Assembly: GCF_003010935.1 (NCBI RefSeq)
Contig: NZ_PGGN01000004.1
Span: 496,001 to 560,000, forward strand
Direction of reading: 5' to 3'
Length of the DNA: 64,000 nucleotides
From: Phyllobacterium endophyticum
GTDB taxonomy: Bacteria; Pseudomonadota; Alphaproteobacteria; Rhizobiales; Rhizobiaceae
The position numbers were made by a program, and so were the translations under genes. This document shows positions 26,199-34,825 of the stretch, one piece after another. The stretch's first letter is position 1; the number at the start of each line of letters is the position of its first letter. A model generated the notes under the pieces. The model saw only the letters and a list, made by a program, of their open reading frames with translations. It ran no database searches and was not told the DNA's origin.

Positions 26199-27154
26199 CG
26201 CTGTTTCACCTTGTTGAGGGCTTTCACGTAGATGTTGGCAAGACCGAACACCGCGACGAACAGAATAATGGCGAAGGCGGAAGCGCGGCCGGTCCGCCAG
26301 CTTTCAAATGCCTCGCGTTTCAGCGTGATCGAGGCGACTTCGGTTGTTGAACCCGGGCCCCCGCCCGTCAGAAGAGTTACCATGTCAAACATCTTGAAGT
26401 TTTCGATGCCACGGAAAAGTATCGCCAACATGATGAAAGGCAGCGCCATCGGCAACGTGATCGACCAGAATTGGCGCCAGAGCGAAGCGCGATCCACCTC
26501 AGCGGCCTCATAGATATAGTCGGGAATCGAACGCAGACCGGCCAGGCAGATCAGCATGACATAGGGCGTCCACATCCAGGTATCTACGATGATAATCGCC
26601 CAGGGTGAAAGCCGAACCGAACCCAGCATTTCGAATGAGGACGGCGGAATTCCAGTCAGGAAAGACACGATGTGATTGAAAAGGCCAATCTGCGGCTGAT
26701 AAAGAAATCGCCAGAAATTGCCGACGACGGCTGGCGACAGCATCATCGGAACAAGGATGATGGTCGTCCAGAATGCGTGACCGCGGAATTTCCTATCAAT
26801 CAGATAAGCGAGAGAAAATCCGATAAGCGTCTGCAGCAGAATCGTCCAGAAGACAAAATGTGCGGTTGTCTGCATAGCCTGCCAGGTGTTCGGATCGTTC
26901 AGCACCCGGCTATAATTGCTAAGGCCAACATTCTCGAGTGCAGCATTGGGCCGGTTCGCCCGAAAGTTCGTAAAGGAAAGGTAGATTGCCCATATGAGCG
27001 GGAAGATGTTGACGGCCAACAGCAACGCAATGGCCGGGGTAATGAAGAGCCAAGCCATGGAACGATCGGATAGGCCACGGATTCTCGAAGCTATGGGCGC
27101 GGGCGCGGCACGGGCAACAGCCTCACCCAAACTGGTGGAACTTGTATCTGTCAC
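26195..27154 (-). CDS. ABC polyol/sugar importer permease 1 (MalF type)
   Basis: A 319-residue permease with about six membrane segments and the EAA loop YEAAEVDRASLWRQFWSITLPM. The start is a GTG at 27154 preceded by AGGTGAG. It lies about 100 bases after the binding-protein gene, with a stem-loop in between, and overlaps permease 2 by four bases. It is paralogous to 8546-9451. Confidence 0.9.
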   Translation of the reverse strand: MTDTSSTSLGEAVARAAPAPIASRIRGLSDRSMAWLFITPAIALLLAVNIFPLIWAIYLSFTNFRANRPNAALENVGLSNYSRVLNDPNTWQAMQTTAHFVFWTILLQTLIGFSLAYLIDRKFRGHAFWTTIILVPMMLSPAVVGNFWRFLYQPQIGLFNHIVSFLTGIPPSSFEMLGSVRLSPWAIIIVDTWMWTPYVMLICLAGLRSIPDYIYEAAEVDRASLWRQFWSITLPMALPFIMLAILFRGIENFKMFDMVTLLTGGGPGSTTEVASITLKREAFESWRTGRASAFAIILFVAVFGLANIYVKALNKVKQR

Positions 27155-27191
27155 GGACTCACCTGAATTTCAAAGTATCGCATTTGAAGAA

Positions 27192-27222
27192 ACTGCCCGG
27201 CATGTTTTCAGATCCGGGCAGT
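27192..27222 (-). promoter_or_regulatory. Stem-loop between binding-protein and permease genes
   Basis: ACTGCCCGG and CCGGGCAGT form a perfect nine-base stem around a 13-base loop. It lies in the 103-base gap after the binding-protein stop, the same place as the structures at 8404-8424, 46587-46686 and 55986-56077. A role in differential expression within the operon is inferred. Confidence 0.5.
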
Positions 27223-27257
27223 CACTGCAGCACCGGGTCGTCTGAGGCGCCGGAGCT

Positions 27258-28583
27258 TTAGAGCTTGCCGTCGTCCTTGAAGACCTCGGTCCAGTCTTTG
27301 ACAAGCCCGTCAAGCGCCTCTTTCGCTGTGCCCTTGTCGGCAACGACATAGTCGTGAAGGCGCTTCTGCATAGCTTGCAAAAGGATGGCGTAGGACGGTT
27401 CCTGCCAAAAATCCTGCACCTGGTTCATGGCTACCAGGAAGTCGGCGGCAAACGGCTGGCTCTCCGTAAAAGTAGGGTCGTTCAGGACTGACTTGTGCAC
27501 GGCGTATCCGCCAAGCGACCACCATTTCTTCTGAACGTCCGGCTGCGCAAACCATTTGATATAGGCAAGAGCACCATCCATGTTGTCTGTGTTGGCGACG
27601 ACGGAAATTCCCTGCCCGCCCAGCGTCGATGCCGCAACCTTCTCTTTCGGGTTGACGAAGAACCCGATCTTGTCTCCGCCGACCTTCTCGTCCTTGTAGA
27701 GGCCAGGGAAGAAGGCGAACCAGTTCATCGCCATGGCCACTTGTCCGGATTTGAATGCGTCGAGGCTTTCGCCCATATAGGCGTCGGTATATCCGGGCGG
27801 CGTGCAGCATTTGTAGAGTTTCTTGTAGGCTTCAAGCCCAGCTATCGCTTCCGGAGAGTTGACAGCACCCTCCATGTCATATTTGCCCGGCGTATTTTCA
27901 TATTTGAAGCCATAGGGATATAGAGCCGATGTCGAGCCCATCGTAATGCCTTCGGAAGCGCGCTCGGTGAATATCGCGGCGCCATAAACCTTCTTCCCGT
28001 CAATTTCGCGGCCATTGAAGAACTCGGCGACCTCCAGCAGTTCATCCCAGGTCGTTGGGGCTGCCAGATCACGATTGTGCTTCTTTTTGAATTCGGCCTG
28101 AATTTCAGGCTGGCCAAACCAGTCCTTGCGGTAAAACCATGCATTGGCATCGCCCATTGCCGGAAGCGCCCAGTAGTTTGGCGTGCCTTTCGGCCATGTT
28201 GCATAGGCGTTGACCGCTGCATCGGCGAAATCACTCATCTTGATCCCCTCTTTGTCGAAGAAATCATTGAGCTTCACGTAATAACCGTTTTCCGCTGAAC
28301 CGCCGAGCCACTGGCTGTCGCCAATCAGAAGATCGCAGAGCTTGCCACCTGAATTGAGTTCATTGAGGATGCGGTCGGCGAAATTCGGCCAGGGCACGAA
28401 CTCGAACTTCATTGTCGTTCCGCTTTGAGAAGTAAAATCTTTGGACAGCTCAACAAGTGCGTTGGCGGGGTCCCAGGCCGCCCAGCAGAGGGTCAATTCA
28501 TCGGCCTTCGCCAGGTTCGGCGCTGCGCCTAACAAGATCAGCGCCGAAGTTGCCCCGAGTAGGGCCTGCTTTATCGTTTTCAT
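27258..28583 (-). CDS. ABC polyol/sugar importer periplasmic binding protein
   Basis: A 441-residue type 1 solute-binding protein with a Sec signal peptide (MKTIKQ, hydrophobic core, cleavage near LAKADE). It shares ordered blocks with the protein at 7078-8388: WDPAN, GDSQWL, the YYV segment and LGGQGISVV. Two adjacent cysteines occur in LYKCCTPPG. The start at 28583 follows GGGAGGAATGC; a further in-frame ATG upstream is less likely. It heads the importer/dihydroxyacetone-kinase operon, so the ligand is probably a polyol or ketose. Confidence 0.92.
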   Translation of the reverse strand: MKTIKQALLGATSALILLGAAPNLAKADELTLCWAAWDPANALVELSKDFTSQSGTTMKFEFVPWPNFADRILNELNSGGKLCDLLIGDSQWLGGSAENGYYVKLNDFFDKEGIKMSDFADAAVNAYATWPKGTPNYWALPAMGDANAWFYRKDWFGQPEIQAEFKKKHNRDLAAPTTWDELLEVAEFFNGREIDGKKVYGAAIFTERASEGITMGSTSALYPYGFKYENTPGKYDMEGAVNSPEAIAGLEAYKKLYKCCTPPGYTDAYMGESLDAFKSGQVAMAMNWFAFFPGLYKDEKVGGDKIGFFVNPKEKVAASTLGGQGISVVANTDNMDGALAYIKWFAQPDVQKKWWSLGGYAVHKSVLNDPTFTESQPFAADFLVAMNQVQDFWQEPSYAILLQAMQKRLHDYVVADKGTAKEALDGLVKDWTEVFKDDGKL

Positions 28584-28845
28584 GCATTCCTCCCAGATAC
28601 ACAAGCGACACCGCGCCGCTTTTAGACATCATCCTTTGTTCCCTTGTCCTCACACGATCTCTGCGCCGTGTTGAGTAATCTTGTTTAGCATGAACGCATC
28701 TACTGAACATTTCAAGCATGAATCGTTGCTGCAGCGCACACCGCACGAACGACCACATGGCTTCAGGGGAAAAAACGTCGTCGACTTGGTGCTGGAATGG
28801 ACGGGACCGCCACTGGCGTGATTGTTTGGGAGACTATTGCCTGTG

Positions 28846-29712
28846 CTAAGGCAAATCACCGCCGTCGATTCCGATGACTTGACCACTCAAGTAAGAACTT
28901 TCATTGCTGGCGAGAAACAGAACCAGAGCTGCAACTTCCTCCGGGGTACCGACCCGCCGCATCGGATAGGGTGCGACCAGTTGCTCGTTACTGACGTTCC
29001 AGTCACGGCGCACACGCTCCAACATGGGGCTCTCGATCGCGCCCGGAGCGATAGCATTTATGCGTACATTGCGGCCATATTCCTGGGCGGCCGCCCGCGT
29101 CATGTGAATGACAGCGGCTTTCGACGCACCATAGGCGACAATGTTCGGGAAGGCGTGGCGACCGCCGATGGAGGCCATGTTGACCATGGCGCCGCTTGAA
29201 CGCACGAGATGCGGTATCTCGTATTTCATCGAGACGAACACTCCACGCAGGTTGGTGGCGATCTGGTCATCGAAACCGATAATATCGGTGTCGGCAATAG
29301 GGGCAGGCGGCAGGTCGATGCCGGCATTGTTGAACGCGACATCAAGCCTGCCATAACGCTCGATGACATCCGATACGAAACGTTCGACCTGGCCGGCATC
29401 ACGTATATCCGTCTTGATATATACAGCCTCGCCGCCCGCTTTGCTTATCTCTGCCTCAACCGTTCGTCCAAGCGCCTCCCGCCGACCGTTGAAGGCGACG
29501 CGAGCGCCGGCAAGTGCAAACGCCTTGGCAGTTGCCGCACCGATACCGGAGGTGGCGCCGGTGATAATTACGACTTTTCCAGCAAGAATGCCGGGTATCT
29601 GCGCCGCTGCGGGTGTGATGGTGTCCGGCAGGGTAACGGCACCTGCTGCCAAAATGCCTTTCAAGACCTGTCGCCGAGCCAGGGCGAAAGTGTTGCCAGA
29701 TATGGTTGTCAT
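28846..29712 (-). CDS. SDR family oxidoreductase with Tat-like leader
   Basis: A 288-residue short-chain dehydrogenase. Residues about 12-38 form a leader with RRQVLKG, a hydrophobic stretch and AAAQ, resembling a twin-arginine signal peptide. The SDR body then starts at residue 44 with TGATSGIG, NNAGID, a catalytic Ser in MASIGG, and YGASK (Tyr and Lys). The C-terminus has the usual SGQVIGIDGG. The start at 29712 follows AGGAGATAGAAG. It is divergent from a LysR gene, the probable regulator. Export is inferred; NAD(P)-dependent SDRs are normally cytoplasmic. Confidence 0.9.
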   Translation of the reverse strand: MTTISGNTFALARRQVLKGILAAGAVTLPDTITPAAAQIPGILAGKVVIITGATSGIGAATAKAFALAGARVAFNGRREALGRTVEAEISKAGGEAVYIKTDIRDAGQVERFVSDVIERYGRLDVAFNNAGIDLPPAPIADTDIIGFDDQIATNLRGVFVSMKYEIPHLVRSSGAMVNMASIGGRHAFPNIVAYGASKAAVIHMTRAAAQEYGRNVRINAIAPGAIESPMLERVRRDWNVSNEQLVAPYPMRRVGTPEEVAALVLFLASNESSYLSGQVIGIDGGDLP

Positions 29713-29811
29713 CTTCTATCTCCTAGAAAAGAAATGCGCCATGCTAGCTCACTTCATTGTGCCAAGAAACGGGCCTTATCTTACAATACTATTTAGGTTA
29801 CCTTTATAATC

Positions 29812-30717
29812 ATGCGCACAATCCATGATCCGTTTTCCGGTCTCGCCGTATTCCTTGCCGTCGCAGAATCGGGCGGATTCACACCAGCATCGGCACATCT
29901 CGGTGTTTCTCCTGCGGCTATAAGCCAAGCTGTCAAGGCGCTCGAGGCGAAGCTTGGCGTTGCCCTATTCGTTCGCACCACACGGCACGTACGATTGACC
30001 GAAGCGGGAACGGCGCTGCTGTCACGCGTCAAGTCGGCGGCTACCGACATTGCCGAGGCTGTCGACGCTGCGGGATCCGCGCAAGATGAACCATCAGGAT
30101 TTTTACGCCTCACGGTACCTCGGATGGCAGTGCCCCTCTTCGTTGACGCGGTGGTGCCTGCTCTTCGGCGTGAGCATCCGAAAATCAGGATCGAGATCGC
30201 CGTGGAGGACGCGGCGGTCGACTTGCTCGGGCGCGGCTTCGATGCCGGCGTCCGGATTGGCGAATATGTCGAGCTCGACATGATTGGCGTGAGACTTACC
30301 CGCGACATCATGTGGTCGGTCGTTGGCAGTCCTTCCTATCTGGCGACACATGGCTTGCCCCAGAGCCCGGAAGACTTGGCTGCGCACGAAAACATTCGCT
30401 ATCGCTTTCCGACGTCTGGCGCAATCTATCGATGGGAGTTCGAACGCAACGGCCGTTCTCTTTCTGTCGATCCGCCGGGCAGCCTTGTCGTCAACGATGG
30501 AGCCCTCCTTGTCTCGCTTGCCGCATCGGGTCTCGGCCTCTCATACGTCGCAGATATTGCAGTAGAAACGGAGCTTCGGGCTGGACTCCTTGTCGGCGTT
30601 CTGCAGCCGTACCTGCCCACCACTCCAGGGCTCTTCCTATACTTTCCGCGACGGGCCCAAAATCAGCCGAAGCTGCGTGCGTTGATCGATATTGCGAGGA
30701 AAGTCTGCCGTGTTTGA
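29812..30717 (+). CDS. LysR family transcriptional regulator
   Basis: A 301-residue LysR-type regulator. The N-terminal winged helix contains SGGFTPASAHLGVSPAAISQAVKALEAKLGVALFVRTTRHV, the classic LysR pattern, followed by a substrate-binding co-inducer domain. It is divergent from the SDR gene with 99 bases between, which include AGGTTACCT, a small palindrome at about 29795. It most likely controls the SDR gene and itself. Confidence 0.9.
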   Translation: MRTIHDPFSGLAVFLAVAESGGFTPASAHLGVSPAAISQAVKALEAKLGVALFVRTTRHVRLTEAGTALLSRVKSAATDIAEAVDAAGSAQDEPSGFLRLTVPRMAVPLFVDAVVPALRREHPKIRIEIAVEDAAVDLLGRGFDAGVRIGEYVELDMIGVRLTRDIMWSVVGSPSYLATHGLPQSPEDLAAHENIRYRFPTSGAIYRWEFERNGRSLSVDPPGSLVVNDGALLVSLAASGLGLSYVADIAVETELRAGLLVGVLQPYLPTTPGLFLYFPRRAQNQPKLRALIDIARKVCRV

Positions 30718-30755
30718 GGCCCTACCTGCTGTGCCCTCTGATCGGATGCTCCGCC

Positions 30756-31589
30756 TCACGAAAGAATGCGGTAGCTGTCAAACAGCATCTTCGTAGAGGT
30801 AATCGCAAGGAAGATGCCGAACAGCAGGCGCAGCGTACGCGGCTCGACGGAGTGTGCCGTGCGAGCGCCGAGCGGCGCTAACCACATGCTTGTGAGAACG
30901 ATAGCGACGAGCCCACCGATATTGACATATCCGAGAGAGAACGCCGGTAGCCCGGCCTTGCCCCAGCCGTTGACAATGTAGCCCAATGTTCCGGGAACTG
31001 CGATAATAAGGCCGATTACCGAGGCCGTGCCAACGGCGCGTCTCACCGGATAGCTGCAGATGCTGAGTGCTGGTACCGTCAAGGTGCCGCCACCAATACC
31101 CATGAGAGTCGAGATCGTTCCGATGGTCGTTGCCATACCCGCCTGCCCCCGGCGACCGGGCAGCCCCTTCACCGGATGCCAACCCTCACGGGTGAAGAGC
31201 ATATACATCGCCACGAGCGCGGCAACGATTCCGAAGATGGCAGTCAGCACCGTCGCAGTCGCATAGGAAGCGATGACGATGCCAAGCAGCACGCCAACGG
31301 CAACGAACGGCCCCCAGATCATCAAGAGATCGCGATCGACTGCGCCTTTGGCTTTATGAGCCCGGATCGACTGCATAGATGTGGGAATGATGGTGGCAAG
31401 TGATGTGCCGACGGCGATATGTGCCCTCAGGGCTGGATCGACATCGAACGCGGCAAGCACAAGGTAGAGGACGGGTACAACGACAATCCCTCCGCCCACG
31501 CCCAAAAGACCGGCCAGGAAGCCGGATATGCAACCAACAAGCCCAAGAACGAGGGCAAACATGATCAACAGCATGAGCGATGCAGGCAT
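30756..31589 (-). CDS. TSUP family membrane transporter (TauE/SafE)
   Basis: A 277-residue integral membrane protein with about eight hydrophobic segments and two internally similar halves, each with a GxGGG-type loop (LLGVGGGIVVVP and LMGIGGGTLTVP). These are hallmarks of the TSUP family of organic-acid or sulfonate/sulfite exporters. I prefer the start at 31589; an upstream in-frame ATG at 31679 adds a non-hydrophobic stretch. It follows the fumarylacetoacetate-hydrolase gene by 116 bases and may belong to the same leftward unit. Confidence 0.87.
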   Translation of the reverse strand: MPASLMLLIMFALVLGLVGCISGFLAGLLGVGGGIVVVPVLYLVLAAFDVDPALRAHIAVGTSLATIIPTSMQSIRAHKAKGAVDRDLLMIWGPFVAVGVLLGIVIASYATATVLTAIFGIVAALVAMYMLFTREGWHPVKGLPGRRGQAGMATTIGTISTLMGIGGGTLTVPALSICSYPVRRAVGTASVIGLIIAVPGTLGYIVNGWGKAGLPAFSLGYVNIGGLVAIVLTSMWLAPLGARTAHSVEPRTLRLLFGIFLAITSTKMLFDSYRILS

Positions 31590-31705
31590 CGGGAGTCCCG
31601 GAAATGAAGTGAGGACATGAGCCCAGAAGGGCTGTGCATGAAGGCAGGGCGCGCCGAAGCGCACCCTCTTTGTTGGCAAATGGTCGGGCGACAGGCCGTT
31701 CCAGA

Positions 31706-32413
31706 TCAGGCGACGCGGAAACTTATGTCGTCTACGCCAGCGACGTGCCCGACCATCTCGTCACCCCTTGCGACGGCGCCAACTCCGGCGGGTGTTCCCG
31801 CGAAGATAAGGTCGCCTGCTTTCAGTTCGAAGAGGCGCGATAGATAGGCGATCATTTCCGGCACCTTCCAGATCATCTGGTTAAGATCACCGCTCTGACG
31901 TATCTCGCCGTTTACCTTGAGCCAGATGGCACCTTGGGTGGGATGGCCCACTTCCGAGACCGGGTGCAATGGACCGCATGGAGCCGACGCTTCGAAGGCC
32001 TTTCCGGTTTCCCATGGTCGGCCGAGTTTCTTGGCCTCCCCCTGAAGATCGCGACGCGTCATATCGAGGCCGACTGCATAGCCATAGACGCAGTCCAATG
32101 CGTTCTCGACGGTAATGTTGACGCCACCCTTCTGCAGCGCCAAGACGAGCTCGATCTCGTGGTGGACGTCGTTCGATTCGCTGGGATAGGGAAAGTCCTG
32201 GCCCAACGGGACGATGGAATCCGGGTTCTTCTGGAAGAAAAAGGGTGGTTCCTTATTGGGATCATGCCCCATTTCAATAGCGTGATCGGCAAAGTTACGC
32301 CCGACGCAATAGATGCGGTGGATCGGAAAGAGCGCATCGCTTCCGGCGACTGCCAATGTCGGCACCGGTGCCGGCGTGATGACGTATTTCTTCAATTGAG
32401 GCATTTCGTTCAT
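31706..32413 (-). CDS. Fumarylacetoacetate hydrolase family protein
   Basis: A 235-residue protein with the FAH fold. Metal ligands appear as the glutamates in HHEIELVLAL and the Asp in GLDMTRRDLQ; a lid sequence GRNFADHAIEMGH precedes them. The length and YCVGRNF/FFFQKN blocks resemble fumarylpyruvate hydrolases and acylpyruvases. Its ATG overlaps the permease stop (TAATG), tying it to the ABC importer. It suggests the imported compound is degraded through a 2-oxo or 2,4-dioxo acid. Confidence 0.88.
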   Translation of the reverse strand: MNEMPQLKKYVITPAPVPTLAVAGSDALFPIHRIYCVGRNFADHAIEMGHDPNKEPPFFFQKNPDSIVPLGQDFPYPSESNDVHHEIELVLALQKGGVNITVENALDCVYGYAVGLDMTRRDLQGEAKKLGRPWETGKAFEASAPCGPLHPVSEVGHPTQGAIWLKVNGEIRQSGDLNQMIWKVPEMIAYLSRLFELKAGDLIFAGTPAGVGAVARGDEMVGHVAGVDDISFRVA

Positions 32414-33165
32414 TATCGCACTCCTGCGTAGTATTCGATGCGTTTTTCAAAGTGTTCCACCCCTGCCGACAGCAGCATCGCCGCCGCGAAGAGCAGCATG
32501 GTAAGGGCCCAGAAACGCTCCATGTCGAAGCTTCGGGAATAGAGCTCGAAAAGCTCCCCGTAGCCAATGATGGAGACCAGTATCTGCCCGATGACAACAC
32601 CCTTTACTCCGCGGATGAGGCCGATCCGGATGCCGGCTAATATTTCGGGTAATGCGGAGAGAAGGATGATTTTGGTGAAGATAGTCCAGCGCGAGGCGCC
32701 GTAGCTGCGTCCCATCTCGATGAGCGACGTCGGCGCCTGCATGACTCCGGCTCTTGCATCCAGCACGATGATCCAGACCGCGAACAGGAAGACCGTTACC
32801 ACGACGGTCGTTTCGCCCATGCCGAACAGGATCATCAGGATCGGAACCAATGCCGACAAGGGCGCACTGACGAACATGTTGACCCAGAGGCCGAAGATGT
32901 TGTCTATCACCCTCACCCGTCCCATGAGAACCCCGAGCGGCACGCCGACGACAATGGCAAGGGCCATTCCGTAGATGAAGGCGCGCAGTGTGATGAGCGA
33001 TGCGCTCTGCCAAGAAGCGGTCTGCACGAGGTTGAGGCCTGCAGCAACGATGGAGGTGATCGGCGGGATGAGGAACATGACCTCAAGGCGTCCGACGATC
33101 TCCCAGACGAGCAGCCAGAATATCAGCGAAGTCATCATGGGAATGCGTCTACCGAACAAAGTCAT
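32413..33165 (-). CDS. ABC importer permease (SsuC/TauC type), second
   Basis: A 250-residue permease with about six membrane segments and an EAA loop IEMGRSYGASRWTIFTKIILLSALPEI. It belongs to the taurine/nitrate/sulfonate class, where a single permease usually forms a homodimer. Here a second, different permease lies at 33979-34824, so a heterodimer is likely. It starts five bases after the ATPase gene and overlaps the FAH gene. Confidence 0.88.
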   Translation of the reverse strand: MTLFGRRIPMMTSLIFWLLVWEIVGRLEVMFLIPPITSIVAAGLNLVQTASWQSASLITLRAFIYGMALAIVVGVPLGVLMGRVRVIDNIFGLWVNMFVSAPLSALVPILMILFGMGETTVVVTVFLFAVWIIVLDARAGVMQAPTSLIEMGRSYGASRWTIFTKIILLSALPEILAGIRIGLIRGVKGVVIGQILVSIIGYGELFELYSRSFDMERFWALTMLLFAAAMLLSAGVEHFEKRIEYYAGVR

Positions 33166-33170
33166 GGTCG

Positions 33171-33977
33171 TTACTCCGCATACTGCCGTAGCCCCTGCCA
33201 GATTTCCTCGACCACATCGAGATAAACGGCGTCGCGGCGAATGTCATCGGGAGAGGCTGTACGATCGATCATCGGGTCAATAATCTGCGACACGCGGCCC
33301 GGACGCGGAGAAAGAAGGACAATTCGATCGGAAACATAGACCGCTTCTTCGATCGAGTGCGTCACGAAGATGAATGTTTTCTTTTCCAGTTCGACCAACC
33401 TGAGCAAATCCTCCTGAAATTTGCGCCGGTTCTGTTCGTCGACGGCGGAAAAAGGTTCGTCCAGCAAAAGTACGTCCGCGTTCACAGCGAAGGCGCGGGC
33501 GATGCCGACGCGCTGACGCATGCCACCCGAGAGCTCATGCGGATACTTCTGCTCGAAGCCTGCAAGCCCCACCTGCTCGATGTAGCGGCGGGCCGTTCGA
33601 TCCCGCTCCGCAGCGGTCACCCCCTTGAGTTCAAGGCCGAAGCCGATATTGCGCAGCACCGTCGCCCAGGGCATCAGTGCGAAATCCTGGAAAACAAAGG
33701 CACGCTCGGGACCCGGTGCCGTGACGGCACGACCGTTGACACGAATCTCGCCTGACGTCGCAGGTACAAGGCCGGCGATAATCTTAAGAAGCGTCGTCTT
33801 CCCGCAACCGGAAGGGCCAAGAAGCGTGGTCAGGTTGCCCCGCTCGAACTCCAGGTTGATGCCGCGCAACGCTTCAATGTCGCCGTAGTTTTTGCAGACA
33901 TCGCGAACCTGAACAACGGCATCGTTGCTGGAGGCGGCCTTCACGCTGCCGCTGCGTGCCAAAGCGGAATTGGCCAT
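33171..33977 (-). CDS. ABC importer ATPase (SsuB/TauB type)
   Basis: A 268-residue ATPase with Walker A GPSGCGKTTLL, signature LSGGMRQRVGIARA, Walker B LLLDEPFSAVD and switch VTHSIEEAVYVSD, typical of the nitrate/taurine class. I chose the start at 33977, preceded by GGAGAAAGTGAC; the longer frame to 34037 overlaps the permease. It lies between the two permease genes. Confidence 0.92.
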   Translation of the reverse strand: MANSALARSGSVKAASSNDAVVQVRDVCKNYGDIEALRGINLEFERGNLTTLLGPSGCGKTTLLKIIAGLVPATSGEIRVNGRAVTAPGPERAFVFQDFALMPWATVLRNIGFGLELKGVTAAERDRTARRYIEQVGLAGFEQKYPHELSGGMRQRVGIARAFAVNADVLLLDEPFSAVDEQNRRKFQEDLLRLVELEKKTFIFVTHSIEEAVYVSDRIVLLSPRPGRVSQIIDPMIDRTASPDDIRRDAVYLDVVEEIWQGLRQYAE

Positions 33978-33978
33978 G

Positions 33979-34824
33979 TCACTTTCTCCTTTTTTCAGGA
34001 CGCAGCAGGTGCGTTTCAACATATTGCAAGCCGGCAAGCGTCAGCGTTGACACGGCTATGATAGAGGCCACGGCGGCGTACATATGGGCGTAATTGGCGA
34101 CCGAACGGTGATAGGTGATGAGATCGCCGATGCCGGTCGGCGTGATCAGCAGTTCGGCCAGCATGACGCCGATGAAGCCGGCAGCTATGCCGAGACGAAG
34201 GCCTGCGAACAGGACCGGTGAGGCGTCGGGAATGATAATCTTGAATATCTGCTGAACACGCGAGCCCTGGAAAGATCGGCACATGTCCACCAGTGACGGA
34301 TTGACGTGACGCACGGCCTTATAGGAGTTCAGCACGATCACGGGGAGCGCGAGCATGATCACTGCGAGCGTTTTTGCTGTCAGTCCGATGCCGTAGACAA
34401 AAGTAACCAGCGGTACGAGCGCAGCCATCGGCGCAGCTTGCAGGACGATGAAGACTGGCGCCAGGAGCCATTCAGCCTTGTCGGAAAGGCCCATGGCAAC
34501 ACCGAGGCCAATACCGACCAGCGCCGAAACAAGGACACCCATTACCAGCGGTTGTAGGGTGATGAGGTAGGCTTTGTGCATGCTTCCATCGGCCACCATC
34601 TCGCCGAAAGCCGAGAGGGTTTCAAGAAATGTCGGAAAGGCAAAGCTTATGGGGATCCTACCGGCCATTTCCCAGGACGCGAAGAGCAGTGTGAGCGAGA
34701 CAACGATCCAGAAGGATCGCCGTTCGTCGGCAAAGGACTGTATCTTTTCGAGGACGGTAGGTGGCACCTCTTTCGGGGCGCCAATCCCGTCACGGAGTTT
34801 GGCAGGGGAAACGCTCATCTGCAT
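33979..34824 (-). CDS. ABC importer permease (SsuC/TauC type), first
   Basis: A 281-residue permease with about six hydrophobic segments and the EAA region DMCRSFQGSRVQQIFKIIIPDASP. It begins one base after the binding-protein gene and ends one base before the ATPase start. It differs clearly from the permease at 32413-33165, so the operon encodes two distinct membrane subunits. Confidence 0.88.
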   Translation of the reverse strand: MQMSVSPAKLRDGIGAPKEVPPTVLEKIQSFADERRSFWIVVSLTLLFASWEMAGRIPISFAFPTFLETLSAFGEMVADGSMHKAYLITLQPLVMGVLVSALVGIGLGVAMGLSDKAEWLLAPVFIVLQAAPMAALVPLVTFVYGIGLTAKTLAVIMLALPVIVLNSYKAVRHVNPSLVDMCRSFQGSRVQQIFKIIIPDASPVLFAGLRLGIAAGFIGVMLAELLITPTGIGDLITYHRSVANYAHMYAAVASIIAVSTLTLAGLQYVETHLLRPEKRRK

Positions 34825-34825
34825 C

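Noticed and set aside
28690-28821. A 43-codon plus-strand frame with protein-like content (GFRGKNVVDLVLEW)
   Set aside because: No ribosome binding site and no recognisable family; it lies in the promoter of the ABC/dihydroxyacetone kinase operon. It could be a gene remnant, but support is too weak.
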